Of a DNA stretch of 32,845 nt, positions 17,063 to 25,139 are shown in pieces. The first letter of the stretch is position 1, and every line of letters begins with the position of its first letter. Position numbers and translations under genes: made by a program. A model generated the notes under the pieces. The model saw nothing but the letters and a program-made list of their open reading frames with translations, was not told the origin of the DNA and made no database searches. The stretch is from Myxococcales bacterium (GTDB taxonomy: Bacteria; Myxococcota_A; Polyangia; Polyangiales; Ga0077539): assembly GCA_013298625.1 (NCBI GenBank), contig JAAFIF010000103.1, positions 1-32,845 on the forward strand. The letters run 5' to 3'.

Positions 17063-18220
17063 GTGCAACCGAGCCACACCGCACCCAAGCCGCCGGTCGG
17101 CGCCTCGCGACTCGAGCTCGCGGGCGTTCGATTTCTTCGCTCGCTCGCCGCGCAGAAGCGCGCGGTCGCTCAGGACGAGCTGCACGTGCTCAACGCCGAC
17201 GAGCGCCGCGAGCTCCGCTCGATCGAGCGCATGGCCATCGCCCGCGCAGCGACCGCTGGCGCCCTCTCGGGCCTCGTGTGCGCGATCCCTGTGATCGTGA
17301 TGCAGCCGCTCACCGCGGCGAGCTCTCGCGGAGAGTTCGCGCGCTACTGGGGGATCGTCGTCGGCGTCACCATCGTGGCCTCGGTGCTCGAGATCGCGTT
17401 CTTGTATTGGGACGGGCTGCGCGCGGTGCAGCGCCTCGCGCACGCGGCGGGGATGGATCTCGCCGACCCTGCGTTCGAACACGACACCACCAGCGCGCTG
17501 TGGGCGCTCGCGAGGGCCGCGCTCGAGGCGCCCAACCCGCCGGACGCAGTCCCAGGGGTGGATCCGATGCGAGAGGCGTCGAAGGCGCGCGTGTTCGCCG
17601 CGAGCATTCTGTACAAGCTCAAGGTCACCATTTCGGGCTTTCTCGTGAAGGCGCTCGTGCGCCGCGCCCTCGGCCGCGCAGCGACGCGAAGCGTACTCGA
17701 GCTCGTCGCGGTCCCCGTGACGGCGGTGTGGGACGCCATCGTGTGCTGGCTCATCGTGCGCGAGGCGCGCTTGCGCGTGCTCGGCCCCTCCGCGGCAAAC
17801 GAGTTCGTCTCGATCGTCGTGCCCGATCCGTCGACGCTGTCCGAGCCCTGCAAGCAGTGCTGCGTGCGCGCGATCGGCGCCGCCGCGGTTCGCAGCGAAG
17901 ACCTGCACCCCAACCTCGTCGCGCTCTTGAAGACCACGCAGCGCGTCCTCTCGGTGAGCGAGACCGACGCGGTCGATGATTCTCAGCGATTTCTCAGCGC
18001 GATCGCCGCGCTCTCGCCGAGCGAGCAGACCGTCGTGCTGCGCATGCTCGCGACCGCGTCGATCATCGACGGACGCCTCGCGCGCGACGAGCGACGGCTG
18101 CTCGATGAAGCGTTCGCGCGCTGCGGTCGTGCGCTGGACGTGTCCGTGATCGAAGCGCTGCGACGCGCGTTCGTCTCGGGCCAGCAGATCCCCCCGCAGC
18201 GGCTCGCGGACATCGGCTGA
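17063..18220 (+). CDS. Membrane protein with TerB-like C-terminal domain
   Basis: A 385-residue protein from GTG 17063. Hydrophobic helices lie at about 62-82, 95-115 and 215-235. The C-terminal part (about 305-375) has a TerB-like pattern (MLATASIIDGRLARDERRLLDEAF). A C263-x-x-C266-C267 cluster precedes it. The overall layout reminds me of the LBF_2804-type family known from Leptospira and deltaproteobacteria, from memory only. No function is established. It diverges from the cyclase gene across 121 bp, so a shared control region is possible. The 3' end is convergent with the lipoprotein gene, 11 bp away. Confidence 0.75.
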   Translation: MQPSHTAPKPPVGASRLELAGVRFLRSLAAQKRAVAQDELHVLNADERRELRSIERMAIARAATAGALSGLVCAIPVIVMQPLTAASSRGEFARYWGIVVGVTIVASVLEIAFLYWDGLRAVQRLAHAAGMDLADPAFEHDTTSALWALARAALEAPNPPDAVPGVDPMREASKARVFAASILYKLKVTISGFLVKALVRRALGRAATRSVLELVAVPVTAVWDAIVCWLIVREARLRVLGPSAANEFVSIVVPDPSTLSEPCKQCCVRAIGAAAVRSEDLHPNLVALLKTTQRVLSVSETDAVDDSQRFLSAIAALSPSEQTVVLRMLATASIIDGRLARDERRLLDEAFARCGRALDVSVIEALRRAFVSGQQIPPQRLADIG

Positions 18221-18236
18221 CCCGCGCTTCGTCAGC
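18216..18236. other. Inverted repeat spanning two convergent stop codons
   Basis: GCTGAC (18216-18221) and GTCAGC (18231-18236) are inverted around a 9-base loop. Each arm includes a TGA stop, of the TerB-like gene and of the lipoprotein gene respectively. Three of the six pairs are forced because both stops are TGA, so this is weaker evidence than the palindrome at 13274. Confidence 0.35.
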
Positions 18237-19587
18237 GCTGGCAGAGCCCCTGGCCGTCCGCGTACTGCTGCAGCCACAGCTCTTCGCGAAACGGAACCCC
18301 GGGGCCCGTCGACCGCACCCCGCGCACCATCGCGAGCAGCTTGTTGCGCGACGCGCGCTGCACGTACGCGAGCGAGCGCCACGTGCTCTGCTCGTCCGGC
18401 GACTGCGCGACGAGGCAGGGCGAGGCCGCCGGCTCGATGCGACCGAAGTAAACCCTGTTGTTGTAGCCGCTCCCTCCGTGGCCAGCCCACAGGACGCCCT
18501 CGCCGCCGTCGAGCGATTGTTCGACGGTGATCGCCAGCGCGTCGGTGCCGTTCCACGCGGCTTCGGTCGCGATCGGCACTGCTCGCCGCTCGCCGCGCAA
18601 TGGCGCGTGCGACACGTCCACCGAACGACCGGCGCTCGTCATCGTGACGCGCGGGGCAGGGCCGTATCCGCTGGTGCCCACGAGCGTGCTCTGCGGCGCG
18701 AGCCCGTCGATCGCTTCCTCAGCGGTGCCCCATTCGAGCGCTGAGCTTCGCGCTGTCAACAAACGGGAGAACGCCTGCGTCGCTGCGCTGCTGCGCGTGT
18801 ACGTCACGAGCCAGGGCTGGATCAAAAAGCTCGTGACGTCGCTCGGCAGCGCGAGCGACGAGGTCGACGTCGTCGCGAGGGCGGCGGGCGCCGCTGCGGT
18901 TCCCACGCGCTGCTCGAACTGCGCGAAGCGGATGATGCGTTCGGCGCCGACGACCGCTTCGTACAAGACGTTGCCGCTGTCGATCAGCAGGTTGTGCGCC
19001 GTCGCCCTGGCGGGGCGTGATCCTCGATCGAACGCCGATCCCCGCGCGACCACCGCGCCGTCGCCGTCGATCCACGCGAGCTCGACGGACGAGCCCGTCG
19101 TCCACACCGCGCGGTGAAACGTCGATCTTCCGAGCGACGCTTGCTCGATGGACGTGCGGCTCACGCACAGGTCCTCAGTGTCGCTGCTCGCGATCACCGT
19201 CGTGCGAACGGACGTACCTTCGAGCCGTGTGAGCCGCACCTCGCGCCGATCGCCGACGCGCGCGCCGTACAGCGCCAAGAAGCGATCGAGCTGCACATCG
19301 ACCACGGACACGCCGCAGATCGCATCGGCCGTGATGATCGTGCGATCTCCGCGCACCTGCGCGTCGGCTGGGCTGCTAGCGTCGGAGACGACCGCTGCGT
19401 CCGGCGTCGGTGCCGCTGCGTCCGACGCGCTGCTGTCCACGAGGGCGTCGGGGATCGCGCGCGCGTCCGCTGCGGCTGCTTCGACCGTGGCCGCGTCGTC
19501 GGAGCTGTCGGCAGGGACAATCATGGCGCCACAGGCGGCGAGCTGAACCAGTGAAAGGATCGAAAGAGGGAGGGAGTATTTGTGCAT
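18232..19587 (-). CDS. Secreted lipoprotein, probable beta-rich surface protein
   Basis: A 451-residue protein. The signal is a good lipobox, LAAC, with Cys19 the lipid site. Residues about 25-80 are a low-complexity Asp/Ala/Pro/Ser linker (such as DALVDSSASDAAAPTPDAA). The remaining 370 residues are beta-strand-rich, with repeating short hydrophobic/Thr stretches, and could be a propeller like the lipoprotein at 8676. Four cysteines at C114 or so and later could pair. I recognise no enzyme motif. ATG 19587 is chosen because it begins the lipoprotein signal; the frame stays open further upstream but is not signal-like. It diverges from the Old Yellow Enzyme gene across 128 bp. Confidence 0.78.
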   Translation of the reverse strand: MHKYSLPLSILSLVQLAACGAMIVPADSSDDAATVEAAAADARAIPDALVDSSASDAAAPTPDAAVVSDASSPADAQVRGDRTIITADAICGVSVVDVQLDRFLALYGARVGDRREVRLTRLEGTSVRTTVIASSDTEDLCVSRTSIEQASLGRSTFHRAVWTTGSSVELAWIDGDGAVVARGSAFDRGSRPARATAHNLLIDSGNVLYEAVVGAERIIRFAQFEQRVGTAAAPAALATTSTSSLALPSDVTSFLIQPWLVTYTRSSAATQAFSRLLTARSSALEWGTAEEAIDGLAPQSTLVGTSGYGPAPRVTMTSAGRSVDVSHAPLRGERRAVPIATEAAWNGTDALAITVEQSLDGGEGVLWAGHGGSGYNNRVYFGRIEPAASPCLVAQSPDEQSTWRSLAYVQRASRNKLLAMVRGVRSTGPGVPFREELWLQQYADGQGLCQR

Positions 19588-19715
19588 CGCACACGGGGAT
19601 TGGGCGAACACAGCCAGCGTTCTCACGCAATCGTCCGGGCTGTCCCAAATCTGGAACGCTCTGTTTCGTCGCCAGGGCTGTGCAACCGCGTTGAACGGTT
19701 TCATACCAGCGCGCG

Positions 19716-20801
19716 ATGACTGACCTACGTGCACTGTTTGCTCCTGCGACGCTCGGCGCGCTCTCGCTGCGCAATCGCATCGCGATGGCCCCGATGACCC
19801 GCAGCCGCGCGATCGACAACGTCCCCAACGAGCTCATGGCCGAGTACTACGCGCAGCGCGCGGACGCCGGCTTGATCATCACCGAGGGCACCGCGCCCAG
19901 CCCCGAAGGCCTCGGCTACGCGCGCATCCCTGGCGTGTTCAGCGACGCCCAGGCCGCTGGGTGGAAGAAGGTCACCGACGCAGTGCACGCGAAGGGCGGG
20001 CGCATCGTCGTGCAGCTCATGCACACCGGGCGCGTTGGACACCCTGCAAATTTGCCGGCAGGAGCGCGATTGCTCGCGCCCTCGGCCGTCCCGATGAGCG
20101 GCGAGATGTACACCGACGCCAAGGGCCCGCAGCCCTATCCCGTCGCTGAAGCCATGAGCGCAGCGGACGTCGAAGCCGCGCTCGAGGGCTATGTGCACGC
20201 CTCGAAGACCGCGATCGCCGCGGGCTTCGACGGGGTCGAGCTGCACGGCGCCAACGGCTACCTCATCGAGCAGTTCTTGCACCCGCACACAAACCGTCGC
20301 GACGACGCGTGGGGCGGCAGCGTCGAGCGTCGCAACGCGTTCGCCGTTGAGGCAGCGCGTCGGGTCGGCGCGGCGATCGGCGCGAATCGCGTGGGAATTC
20401 GCCTCTCGCCGTACGGCGTCTTCAACGACATGCCCCCGTACGAGGGCGTCGACGAGGCGTTCTTCGCGCTGATCGAGTCGCTCGCCGCGACGGGCATCGA
20501 GTTCGTCCACCTCGTCAATCACGGCTCGATGGGCACGCCGCCCGTGCCTGCGTCGTTGATCGAAGGGCTGCGCAAGCGCTGGGCTCGCACGGTGATCTTG
20601 AGCGGCGGCTACGATCGCGCGCGCGCCGAGGCGGACGTCGCGTCGGGGCTCGCGGATCTCGTGGCGTTCGGTCGCCCGTTCTTGAGCAACCCGGACCTGG
20701 TCGCGCGGTTGAAGAGCGGCGCGGCGCTGAGCCCGCCGGACTTCTCGACGTTCTATACGCCGGGCGCGAAGGGCTACACGGACTACCCGACCGCGGGCTG
20801 A
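19716..20801 (+). CDS. Old Yellow Enzyme family alkene reductase
   Basis: A 361-residue FMN-dependent oxidoreductase of the NADH:flavin oxidoreductase/OYE family, which reduces activated C=C bonds with NAD(P)H. Seen in the sequence: an N-terminal LRNRIAMAPMTRSRA, the substrate-binding H177-G-A-N180-G-Y182 signature, QFLHPHTN and WGGSVERRNAF, and the C-terminal FGRPFLSNPDLVARL. The usual length is 350-370, so it is complete. The H/N pair is the classical OYE type and fits NemA/XenB-like enzymes. The start is ATG 19716. The physiological substrate is unknown; members often handle toxic electrophiles. It is convergent with the regulator gene, 8 bp away. Confidence 0.95.
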   Translation: MTDLRALFAPATLGALSLRNRIAMAPMTRSRAIDNVPNELMAEYYAQRADAGLIITEGTAPSPEGLGYARIPGVFSDAQAAGWKKVTDAVHAKGGRIVVQLMHTGRVGHPANLPAGARLLAPSAVPMSGEMYTDAKGPQPYPVAEAMSAADVEAALEGYVHASKTAIAAGFDGVELHGANGYLIEQFLHPHTNRRDDAWGGSVERRNAFAVEAARRVGAAIGANRVGIRLSPYGVFNDMPPYEGVDEAFFALIESLAATGIEFVHLVNHGSMGTPPVPASLIEGLRKRWARTVILSGGYDRARAEADVASGLADLVAFGRPFLSNPDLVARLKSGAALSPPDFSTFYTPGAKGYTDYPTAG

Positions 20802-20813
20802 GCGCGGGCTCAG
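20798..20813. other. Palindrome spanning two convergent stop codons
   Basis: CTGAGC (20798-20803) and GCTCAG (20808-20813) are inverted with a 4-base loop. Each arm holds one TGA stop, of the reductase and of the regulator. No T tract follows on either strand. The flanking bases also show a direct repeat of GCGGGCT. Confidence 0.4.
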
Positions 20814-23212
20814 TCGCGCAAGCCGTACTTGCGCAGCTTGTCGAGGAAGGTCGTGCGGGCGAGGCCGAGGGCGCGGGCCGCTTCGCTCTTGTTTCCGCTA
20901 GCGCGCTCGAGGGCGGCCTCGAGGATGCGACGCTCGAGGGCGTCGAACGTCTCTGCATCGACGGGGGCGCTGGGGCGTTGGCTGGGCGTCGCCGTCGCGC
21001 CGCGCGATCGGCCGATGGGCGCGGGCAAATCCTCGACGGTGATCCTCCCCGACGCCACGCCCACCGCGCGCTCGATGGCGTCGTCGAGTTCGCGATCGTC
21101 CCCAGGAAAGGGCCACACGCGCAGCGACTCCATCGCGTCTCGGCCGATGCCCACCGGTTCGCGGCCGAGCGCTCGACACGCGCGGTCGATGGCCAACAGC
21201 ACGCGGCCCTCGATGTCCTCGCTGCGCGCGGCGAGCGAAGGGACGGTCAACCAGTCGTCTCCGAGCGCCTCGCACAGCTCCGACGGAAGCCCGCTCGCCA
21301 CTGGATTTTCTCTCAGAAACAGCAGCACGCGAGCGCCGAGCGCGTACGAGTTGGCCGCGCCCACCCGCGCTGCTTTTCCTTCGCGCAGCGCGACGGCGAG
21401 CGCCGAGAGCGCCTCGGGTCCGAGCGCCTGCGCGTCGAAGATCGCGAGCGTCCCTTGCCCTGCGAGCTCGAGGACGCCCGCTTGCGCCTCGACCCGCGCG
21501 TCGCCTTCGCCCTGCGCCTCGGTGCCGAACAGCGCCGCGACAGCATCGCGAGGATGCACGCGAGACGCGTCGATCGCCGCGCACGGAGCGCCCGCCCACG
21601 GAGCGTACCCGTGCAGTCGCCAGAGCACTGCCTCGCGCGGTCCGCCCGGCGCGCACACGATCGCCAGGACGTTGCGCGATCGCGCGACGCCGCGGAGCCG
21701 CTGATCGAGCGCGCGCATCGGGGCGCTGTAGCCCACCCAGACGGTCTCGAGCGTTCCCGAGAGGCGCACGATGTTGGGCGCGCGGGCGACGCGCCCTTCG
21801 GCCACTTCGCAGCGGGCGACTGCTTCGTTGCGGGCCTGCTCGGCGTCGCGCGCCACGCGTTCGGCCTCGGCTGCGCGACGCCTCGCGGACTCGAGCGCCG
21901 CTGTGGCTTCGAGCGCCGATGCCAGCCTTCGTCCCAGCGCGCGCAGCGCCTCTCGCTCCTCCCACGACGGCGGCTCGCGCCGACCCGCGCGCGGAACGAA
22001 CAACACGCTGCTCAACACCCCTCCCACGTATCCGCCGACGGCGCAGTACGCCTCGCGCGCGTGCAGCGCCGAGAGCACCGCCGGCGCGTCTGCGCGCTCT
22101 GCGGCCAGCTCGCGCATCGCGTCGGCGTAGGCCACTTCTTCGGATCGCGCGCGCAGCCACGAGAGCAGCGCCCGCTCGGACTCGATCGCGAGCTCGGACC
22201 AGCGAACGGTCCCCGCGACATCGAGCGTCGCGCGACGACCTTCGGTGACGAGCCAGAGCTCTCCCGTGACGCGAACGTCTCGCGGGTCGCGCAAGGGGTC
22301 GAGCGCCGCGCGGGTGACGTCTTCGACCGACTCTTGCCCAGCGAGGGCCTCGATCGCCGCGCGCGCGGCGCTGGTCAGCCGCGAGGACGGAAGGCCGTTT
22401 GCCAGCGAAAGTCCCAGTCGATCGACGGCGATCGCCACCAGCGCCGCGACGCCGACCGGCCACAAGAGCGCGTCGGACGGGTCCGTCACCAGGCTCGCTG
22501 CGACGATGGAGCAGACAACGGCGACCGTCGCGCGCGCGACGCGCACGGCTTCGAGCGGGGCGATGACGCAGTGACCCGCGGTCATCGCGACGGCGAGGGC
22601 CATCGCGGAGAGCGCGCCTGTCCACCGAGCGAAGGGCTGCGCGGCGTACACACCGGAGAGCGCCATGAGAAACGCCGCGGCGAGCGCGCCCGAGAGCTCG
22701 TAGGTCCGCCGCGTCCGTTCGTCCGCTGACGTCGCGACGAAGGCGCGGCTGACGCCCACGAGCAGCGCGATCACGACCAACGAGACGGGCAAGATCGCGA
22801 GCGCTCCGCGCGGGTCGAGCGCGCCGGCAAACGCCGCGAGTCCTGCGAAAACACCGGCGATCCACGCTCCGGGCAGCGAGACCGACCGCGCCTGCAGTGC
22901 GACGAGCGCGCCGACCGAGAGCCCCGCGCCGATCGCGCGAACGCGACAGAATCCGCTCGGCGCGAAGACGCCGAGGGCGAGGGTGCTGGCGGACAAGCTC
23001 GCGCCGGCGATGGCGATCGAGGGGACACCGCGGACGCCGTCAGCGCGGGTCGAGCGCCTGGCCATCGACCGCGCGACGAGCGGGGCGCAGATCGCGATCA
23101 CCGCGGCAGCGATGCCCGATAGTGTCGCAGCGCGCGCGTGCGCAAAGGCCGCGAGCGCCGAGAGCAGCGCCGCGATCGACGCAGCTTCGAGCCATGGAAC
23201 ACGCGCGATCAT
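20810..23212 (-). CDS. Membrane-anchored, degenerate sigma54-activator-like protein with FIS helix-turn-helix
   Basis: An 800-residue protein. About ten hydrophobic segments occupy residues 8-275. A GAF-like region lies at about 280-430 and a coiled coil at about 435-475. Residues about 480-735 align with the AAA+ core of bacterial enhancer-binding proteins, including ALFGTEAQ, GQGTLAIFDAQALG and WPFPGDDRELDDAIERAV. However, Walker A is replaced by APGGPREAVLWRLHG (521-535), GAFTGA is absent, and the Walker B FDAQ lacks the DE pair (D593 only). The C-terminal FIS-type helix-turn-helix at 755-798 (SGNKSEAARALGLARTTFLDKL) is well kept. It should bind DNA from the membrane but not hydrolyse ATP or remodel sigma54. 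It lies 78 bp downstream of the kinase gene and may be its target, which is inference. Confidence 0.85.
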   Translation of the reverse strand: MIARVPWLEAASIAALLSALAAFAHARAATLSGIAAAVIAICAPLVARSMARRSTRADGVRGVPSIAIAGASLSASTLALGVFAPSGFCRVRAIGAGLSVGALVALQARSVSLPGAWIAGVFAGLAAFAGALDPRGALAILPVSLVVIALLVGVSRAFVATSADERTRRTYELSGALAAAFLMALSGVYAAQPFARWTGALSAMALAVAMTAGHCVIAPLEAVRVARATVAVVCSIVAASLVTDPSDALLWPVGVAALVAIAVDRLGLSLANGLPSSRLTSAARAAIEALAGQESVEDVTRAALDPLRDPRDVRVTGELWLVTEGRRATLDVAGTVRWSELAIESERALLSWLRARSEEVAYADAMRELAAERADAPAVLSALHAREAYCAVGGYVGGVLSSVLFVPRAGRREPPSWEEREALRALGRRLASALEATAALESARRRAAEAERVARDAEQARNEAVARCEVAEGRVARAPNIVRLSGTLETVWVGYSAPMRALDQRLRGVARSRNVLAIVCAPGGPREAVLWRLHGYAPWAGAPCAAIDASRVHPRDAVAALFGTEAQGEGDARVEAQAGVLELAGQGTLAIFDAQALGPEALSALAVALREGKAARVGAANSYALGARVLLFLRENPVASGLPSELCEALGDDWLTVPSLAARSEDIEGRVLLAIDRACRALGREPVGIGRDAMESLRVWPFPGDDRELDDAIERAVGVASGRITVEDLPAPIGRSRGATATPSQRPSAPVDAETFDALERRILEAALERASGNKSEAARALGLARTTFLDKLRKYGLRD

Positions 23213-23290
23213 CGGAGTGAACGACCGCTGTGTGCCCCGTCCTCCCCACTTCGCGCAAGAAACACCCGACGAGACGCCTCCTCGCCGCCC

Positions 23291-24877
23291 TTACTCGACG
23301 GGCACCTCTTGCGGTCGCGACCCCGTGCGACCGCCGATCCGCCGGTTGATTCGGCGGTCGTTGCGCAACAGCCGTCGCTGCGCCGGCGTGAGCTGCGGCG
23401 GCTCGACCTGCGCAGGCGCGGTGTTGCTCTGGGTGTTGGCGGCTTGGGTTGTGTGCGCGCTGCTCGGCGTGCTCGGCGTGCTCGGACGCGCCGGCGCGGT
23501 CGTCGGCGTCGCCGGATTGCCGTTGCCCGCTTGCTGGGTGGCCACGTTGCCGCCGTTGGCGCTGCCCGCTTGCTGGGTGGCCGCGTTGGTGGCGCTGCCC
23601 GCTTGCTGTGCGGTTGGGTTGGGGTTGGCGTTGGGGGCTCCGCCCTGCGTGCTCTCGGGCTGCTGCGGCGTGGCGCTCAGGGGCGTTGTGTTGCCGGTGG
23701 TGGCCGCGCGTTGGCCGCTGTTGGGATCGGTCGACCCTCCGCGGAGCTTCACCGCAGCGAAGCCGCCGCCGGCGAGGGCGAGCACCGCGACGAACGCTGC
23801 GACAGGAACCCAGTTTCGCTGCTTCGTCGGGCCGCCAGGGCGCGTGTCGAGCGCGATGGACACAGCGCTCTGACGCAGGGTGGTCGGCGAGGCGGGGACG
23901 GCCGCACGCTGACCGGTCATTTCGGGCGTCGATCCGCCGACCGTCGCGGGCACGGTCTCGTCGAGCGCCATGAGCATGTCCATCGCGTTGGCGAAGCGAT
24001 CATCGGGCTTCATCGACAGCGCGCGCTGGATCACGGACTCCCACGGACCGACGTCGATCGCGTACTTGGCGGGCGTGGGCCGTCGCTCAGCGAGGATCTG
24101 AACGAAGAGCTGGGTCATGTCGTCCGCTTGGATCGCGGGCTGACCGGTGAGCATCTCGGTGAGGATGAGCCCGAGCGCGTGCACGTCGGTCCACGGACCC
24201 GAGCGCGTGCCGCTCAGCTGCTCTGGCGAGGCGTACTGCGGCGAGAACGCGTTTTGCGACGACCGCGTGCGCGTGGCTCCGCTGCCGGCGGACTCGTTGG
24301 GGTCCATGAGCTTCGCGATGCCGAAGTCCATGAGCTTCGGGAGCTTCACGCGCCCCGACTCGACGATCATGATGTTGGCGGGCTTGAGGTCGCGGTGCGC
24401 GATGCCCGCTTCGTGCACGAACGCGAGCGCCTCGAACACCGGGCGCATCAGCGTGAGGACCTCGCGCGGCGTGAAGGGAACCTTGCGCTCGGCGATCACT
24501 TGTTCGAGGGTTTTTCCTGGAAGCCACTCGAGGACCATCCAGGCAGCGACCTCGCGCGACGGCATCGGGGACACGCCGAAGTCGATCACCTGAACGATGT
24601 TCGGGTGGCCGTGGCGCGCGATCACCGTGGCCTCTTCTTTGAACTTTCGCTGAAATTCAGCGGCCGCCTGCTCGTTGAGCTCAGGCGGTGTCTTCAGCAC
24701 CTTGATGGCCACGAGGCGACCCAGGTTCGCTTGCATCCCGCGGTACACGAGGCCGAACCCACCTTCGGCGATCACCTTCTCGATGTTGTACTTGCCCTCG
24801 AGAACCGATCCTACGAGCGAAAAGCGGTCCTCGACCGCCTCCGTTTGCGCCTCTGTTGGCTCCGCCGCTGCACTCAT
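23291..24877 (-). CDS. Membrane Ser/Thr protein kinase with Gln/Ala/Gly-repeat tail
   Basis: A 528-residue protein. The kinase domain at about 29-305 keeps its catalytic residues: AEGGFGLVY at 37-45, K59 in VAIKVL, HRDLKPAN with D163, DFG at 184-186 and SPQYASPEQ at 212-220. Residues about 306-355 are a linker, a single membrane helix lies at about 357-375, and an extracytoplasmic tail of about 150 residues follows. The tail is low complexity, with TQQAGSA/TQQAGNG repeats and a Pro/Ser/Thr stretch, then a basic end (RRLLRNDRRINRRIGGR). The basic C-terminus could contact the cell wall or an anionic polymer. The start is ATG 24877. It is divergent from the TPR gene, and the regulator gene follows downstream. 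Confidence 0.93.
   Translation of the reverse strand: MSAAAEPTEAQTEAVEDRFSLVGSVLEGKYNIEKVIAEGGFGLVYRGMQANLGRLVAIKVLKTPPELNEQAAAEFQRKFKEEATVIARHGHPNIVQVIDFGVSPMPSREVAAWMVLEWLPGKTLEQVIAERKVPFTPREVLTLMRPVFEALAFVHEAGIAHRDLKPANIMIVESGRVKLPKLMDFGIAKLMDPNESAGSGATRTRSSQNAFSPQYASPEQLSGTRSGPWTDVHALGLILTEMLTGQPAIQADDMTQLFVQILAERRPTPAKYAIDVGPWESVIQRALSMKPDDRFANAMDMLMALDETVPATVGGSTPEMTGQRAAVPASPTTLRQSAVSIALDTRPGGPTKQRNWVPVAAFVAVLALAGGGFAAVKLRGGSTDPNSGQRAATTGNTTPLSATPQQPESTQGGAPNANPNPTAQQAGSATNAATQQAGSANGGNVATQQAGNGNPATPTTAPARPSTPSTPSSAHTTQAANTQSNTAPAQVEPPQLTPAQRRLLRNDRRINRRIGGRTGSRPQEVPVE
23524..23610. repeat. Imperfect direct repeats encoding the kinase tail
   Basis: TGCCCGCTTGCTGGGTGGCC occurs at 23524-23543 and again at 23563-23582, and a shorter copy starts at 23596 (TGCCCGCTTGCTG). 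The spacings, 39 and 33 bp, are multiples of three, so the reading frame is kept. On the minus strand they encode the TQQAG units of the kinase's extracytoplasmic tail. Such repeats can change copy number by slippage. Confidence 0.75.
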
Positions 24878-25139
24878 CGTTGCCCTCTCTGCTCCGCCAG
24901 ACCCAGTGGTACCATGGAACCTTGGCCTTCGCCGAATCTGCGGGCTTGTGAGACGGACCGAGCCGCTCGTTCGGTCTCTCGACGCTCGCCCGCCACGAGC
25001 GATGTGTGCACCGAACGGCTACATTCGACGTATAAGCTCGAGAGTCGTCGGACGTTGAGGTTCTGACGGCGTCTCGGCGTCCGACGCGGTCGCGTCGGAG
25101 CGGCGGTCTTCCCTTCGCTGCAGGAGCTTCGATCCGTTG
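24878..25139. other. Divergent intergenic region between kinase and TPR genes
   Basis: This 262-bp gap is the longest non-coding stretch in the window. It separates the divergent kinase (minus) and TPR (plus) genes, so it should carry both promoters. I see TATAAG at 25031-25036 as a possible -10 box, but no convincing -35 element. A 9-bp palindrome lies at 25080-25099 and AGGAG at 25122-25126. I see no small gene in it. Confidence 0.5.
25080..25099. promoter_or_regulatory. Perfect 9-bp inverted repeat, candidate operator
   Basis: TCCGACGCG (25080-25088) and CGCGTCGGA (25091-25099) are perfectly inverted with a 2-base centre, about 40 bp before the TPR gene's ATG. The tight symmetry suits a dimeric DNA-binding protein; the FIS-type regulator encoded nearby is one candidate. 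As RNA it could form a hairpin in the leader, but the 2-base centre makes that tight. Confidence 0.45.

Noticed and set aside
23524..23610. A CRISPR-like or mobile repeat
   Set aside because: The repeats are in frame within a kinase gene, imperfect, and encode a low-complexity tail.
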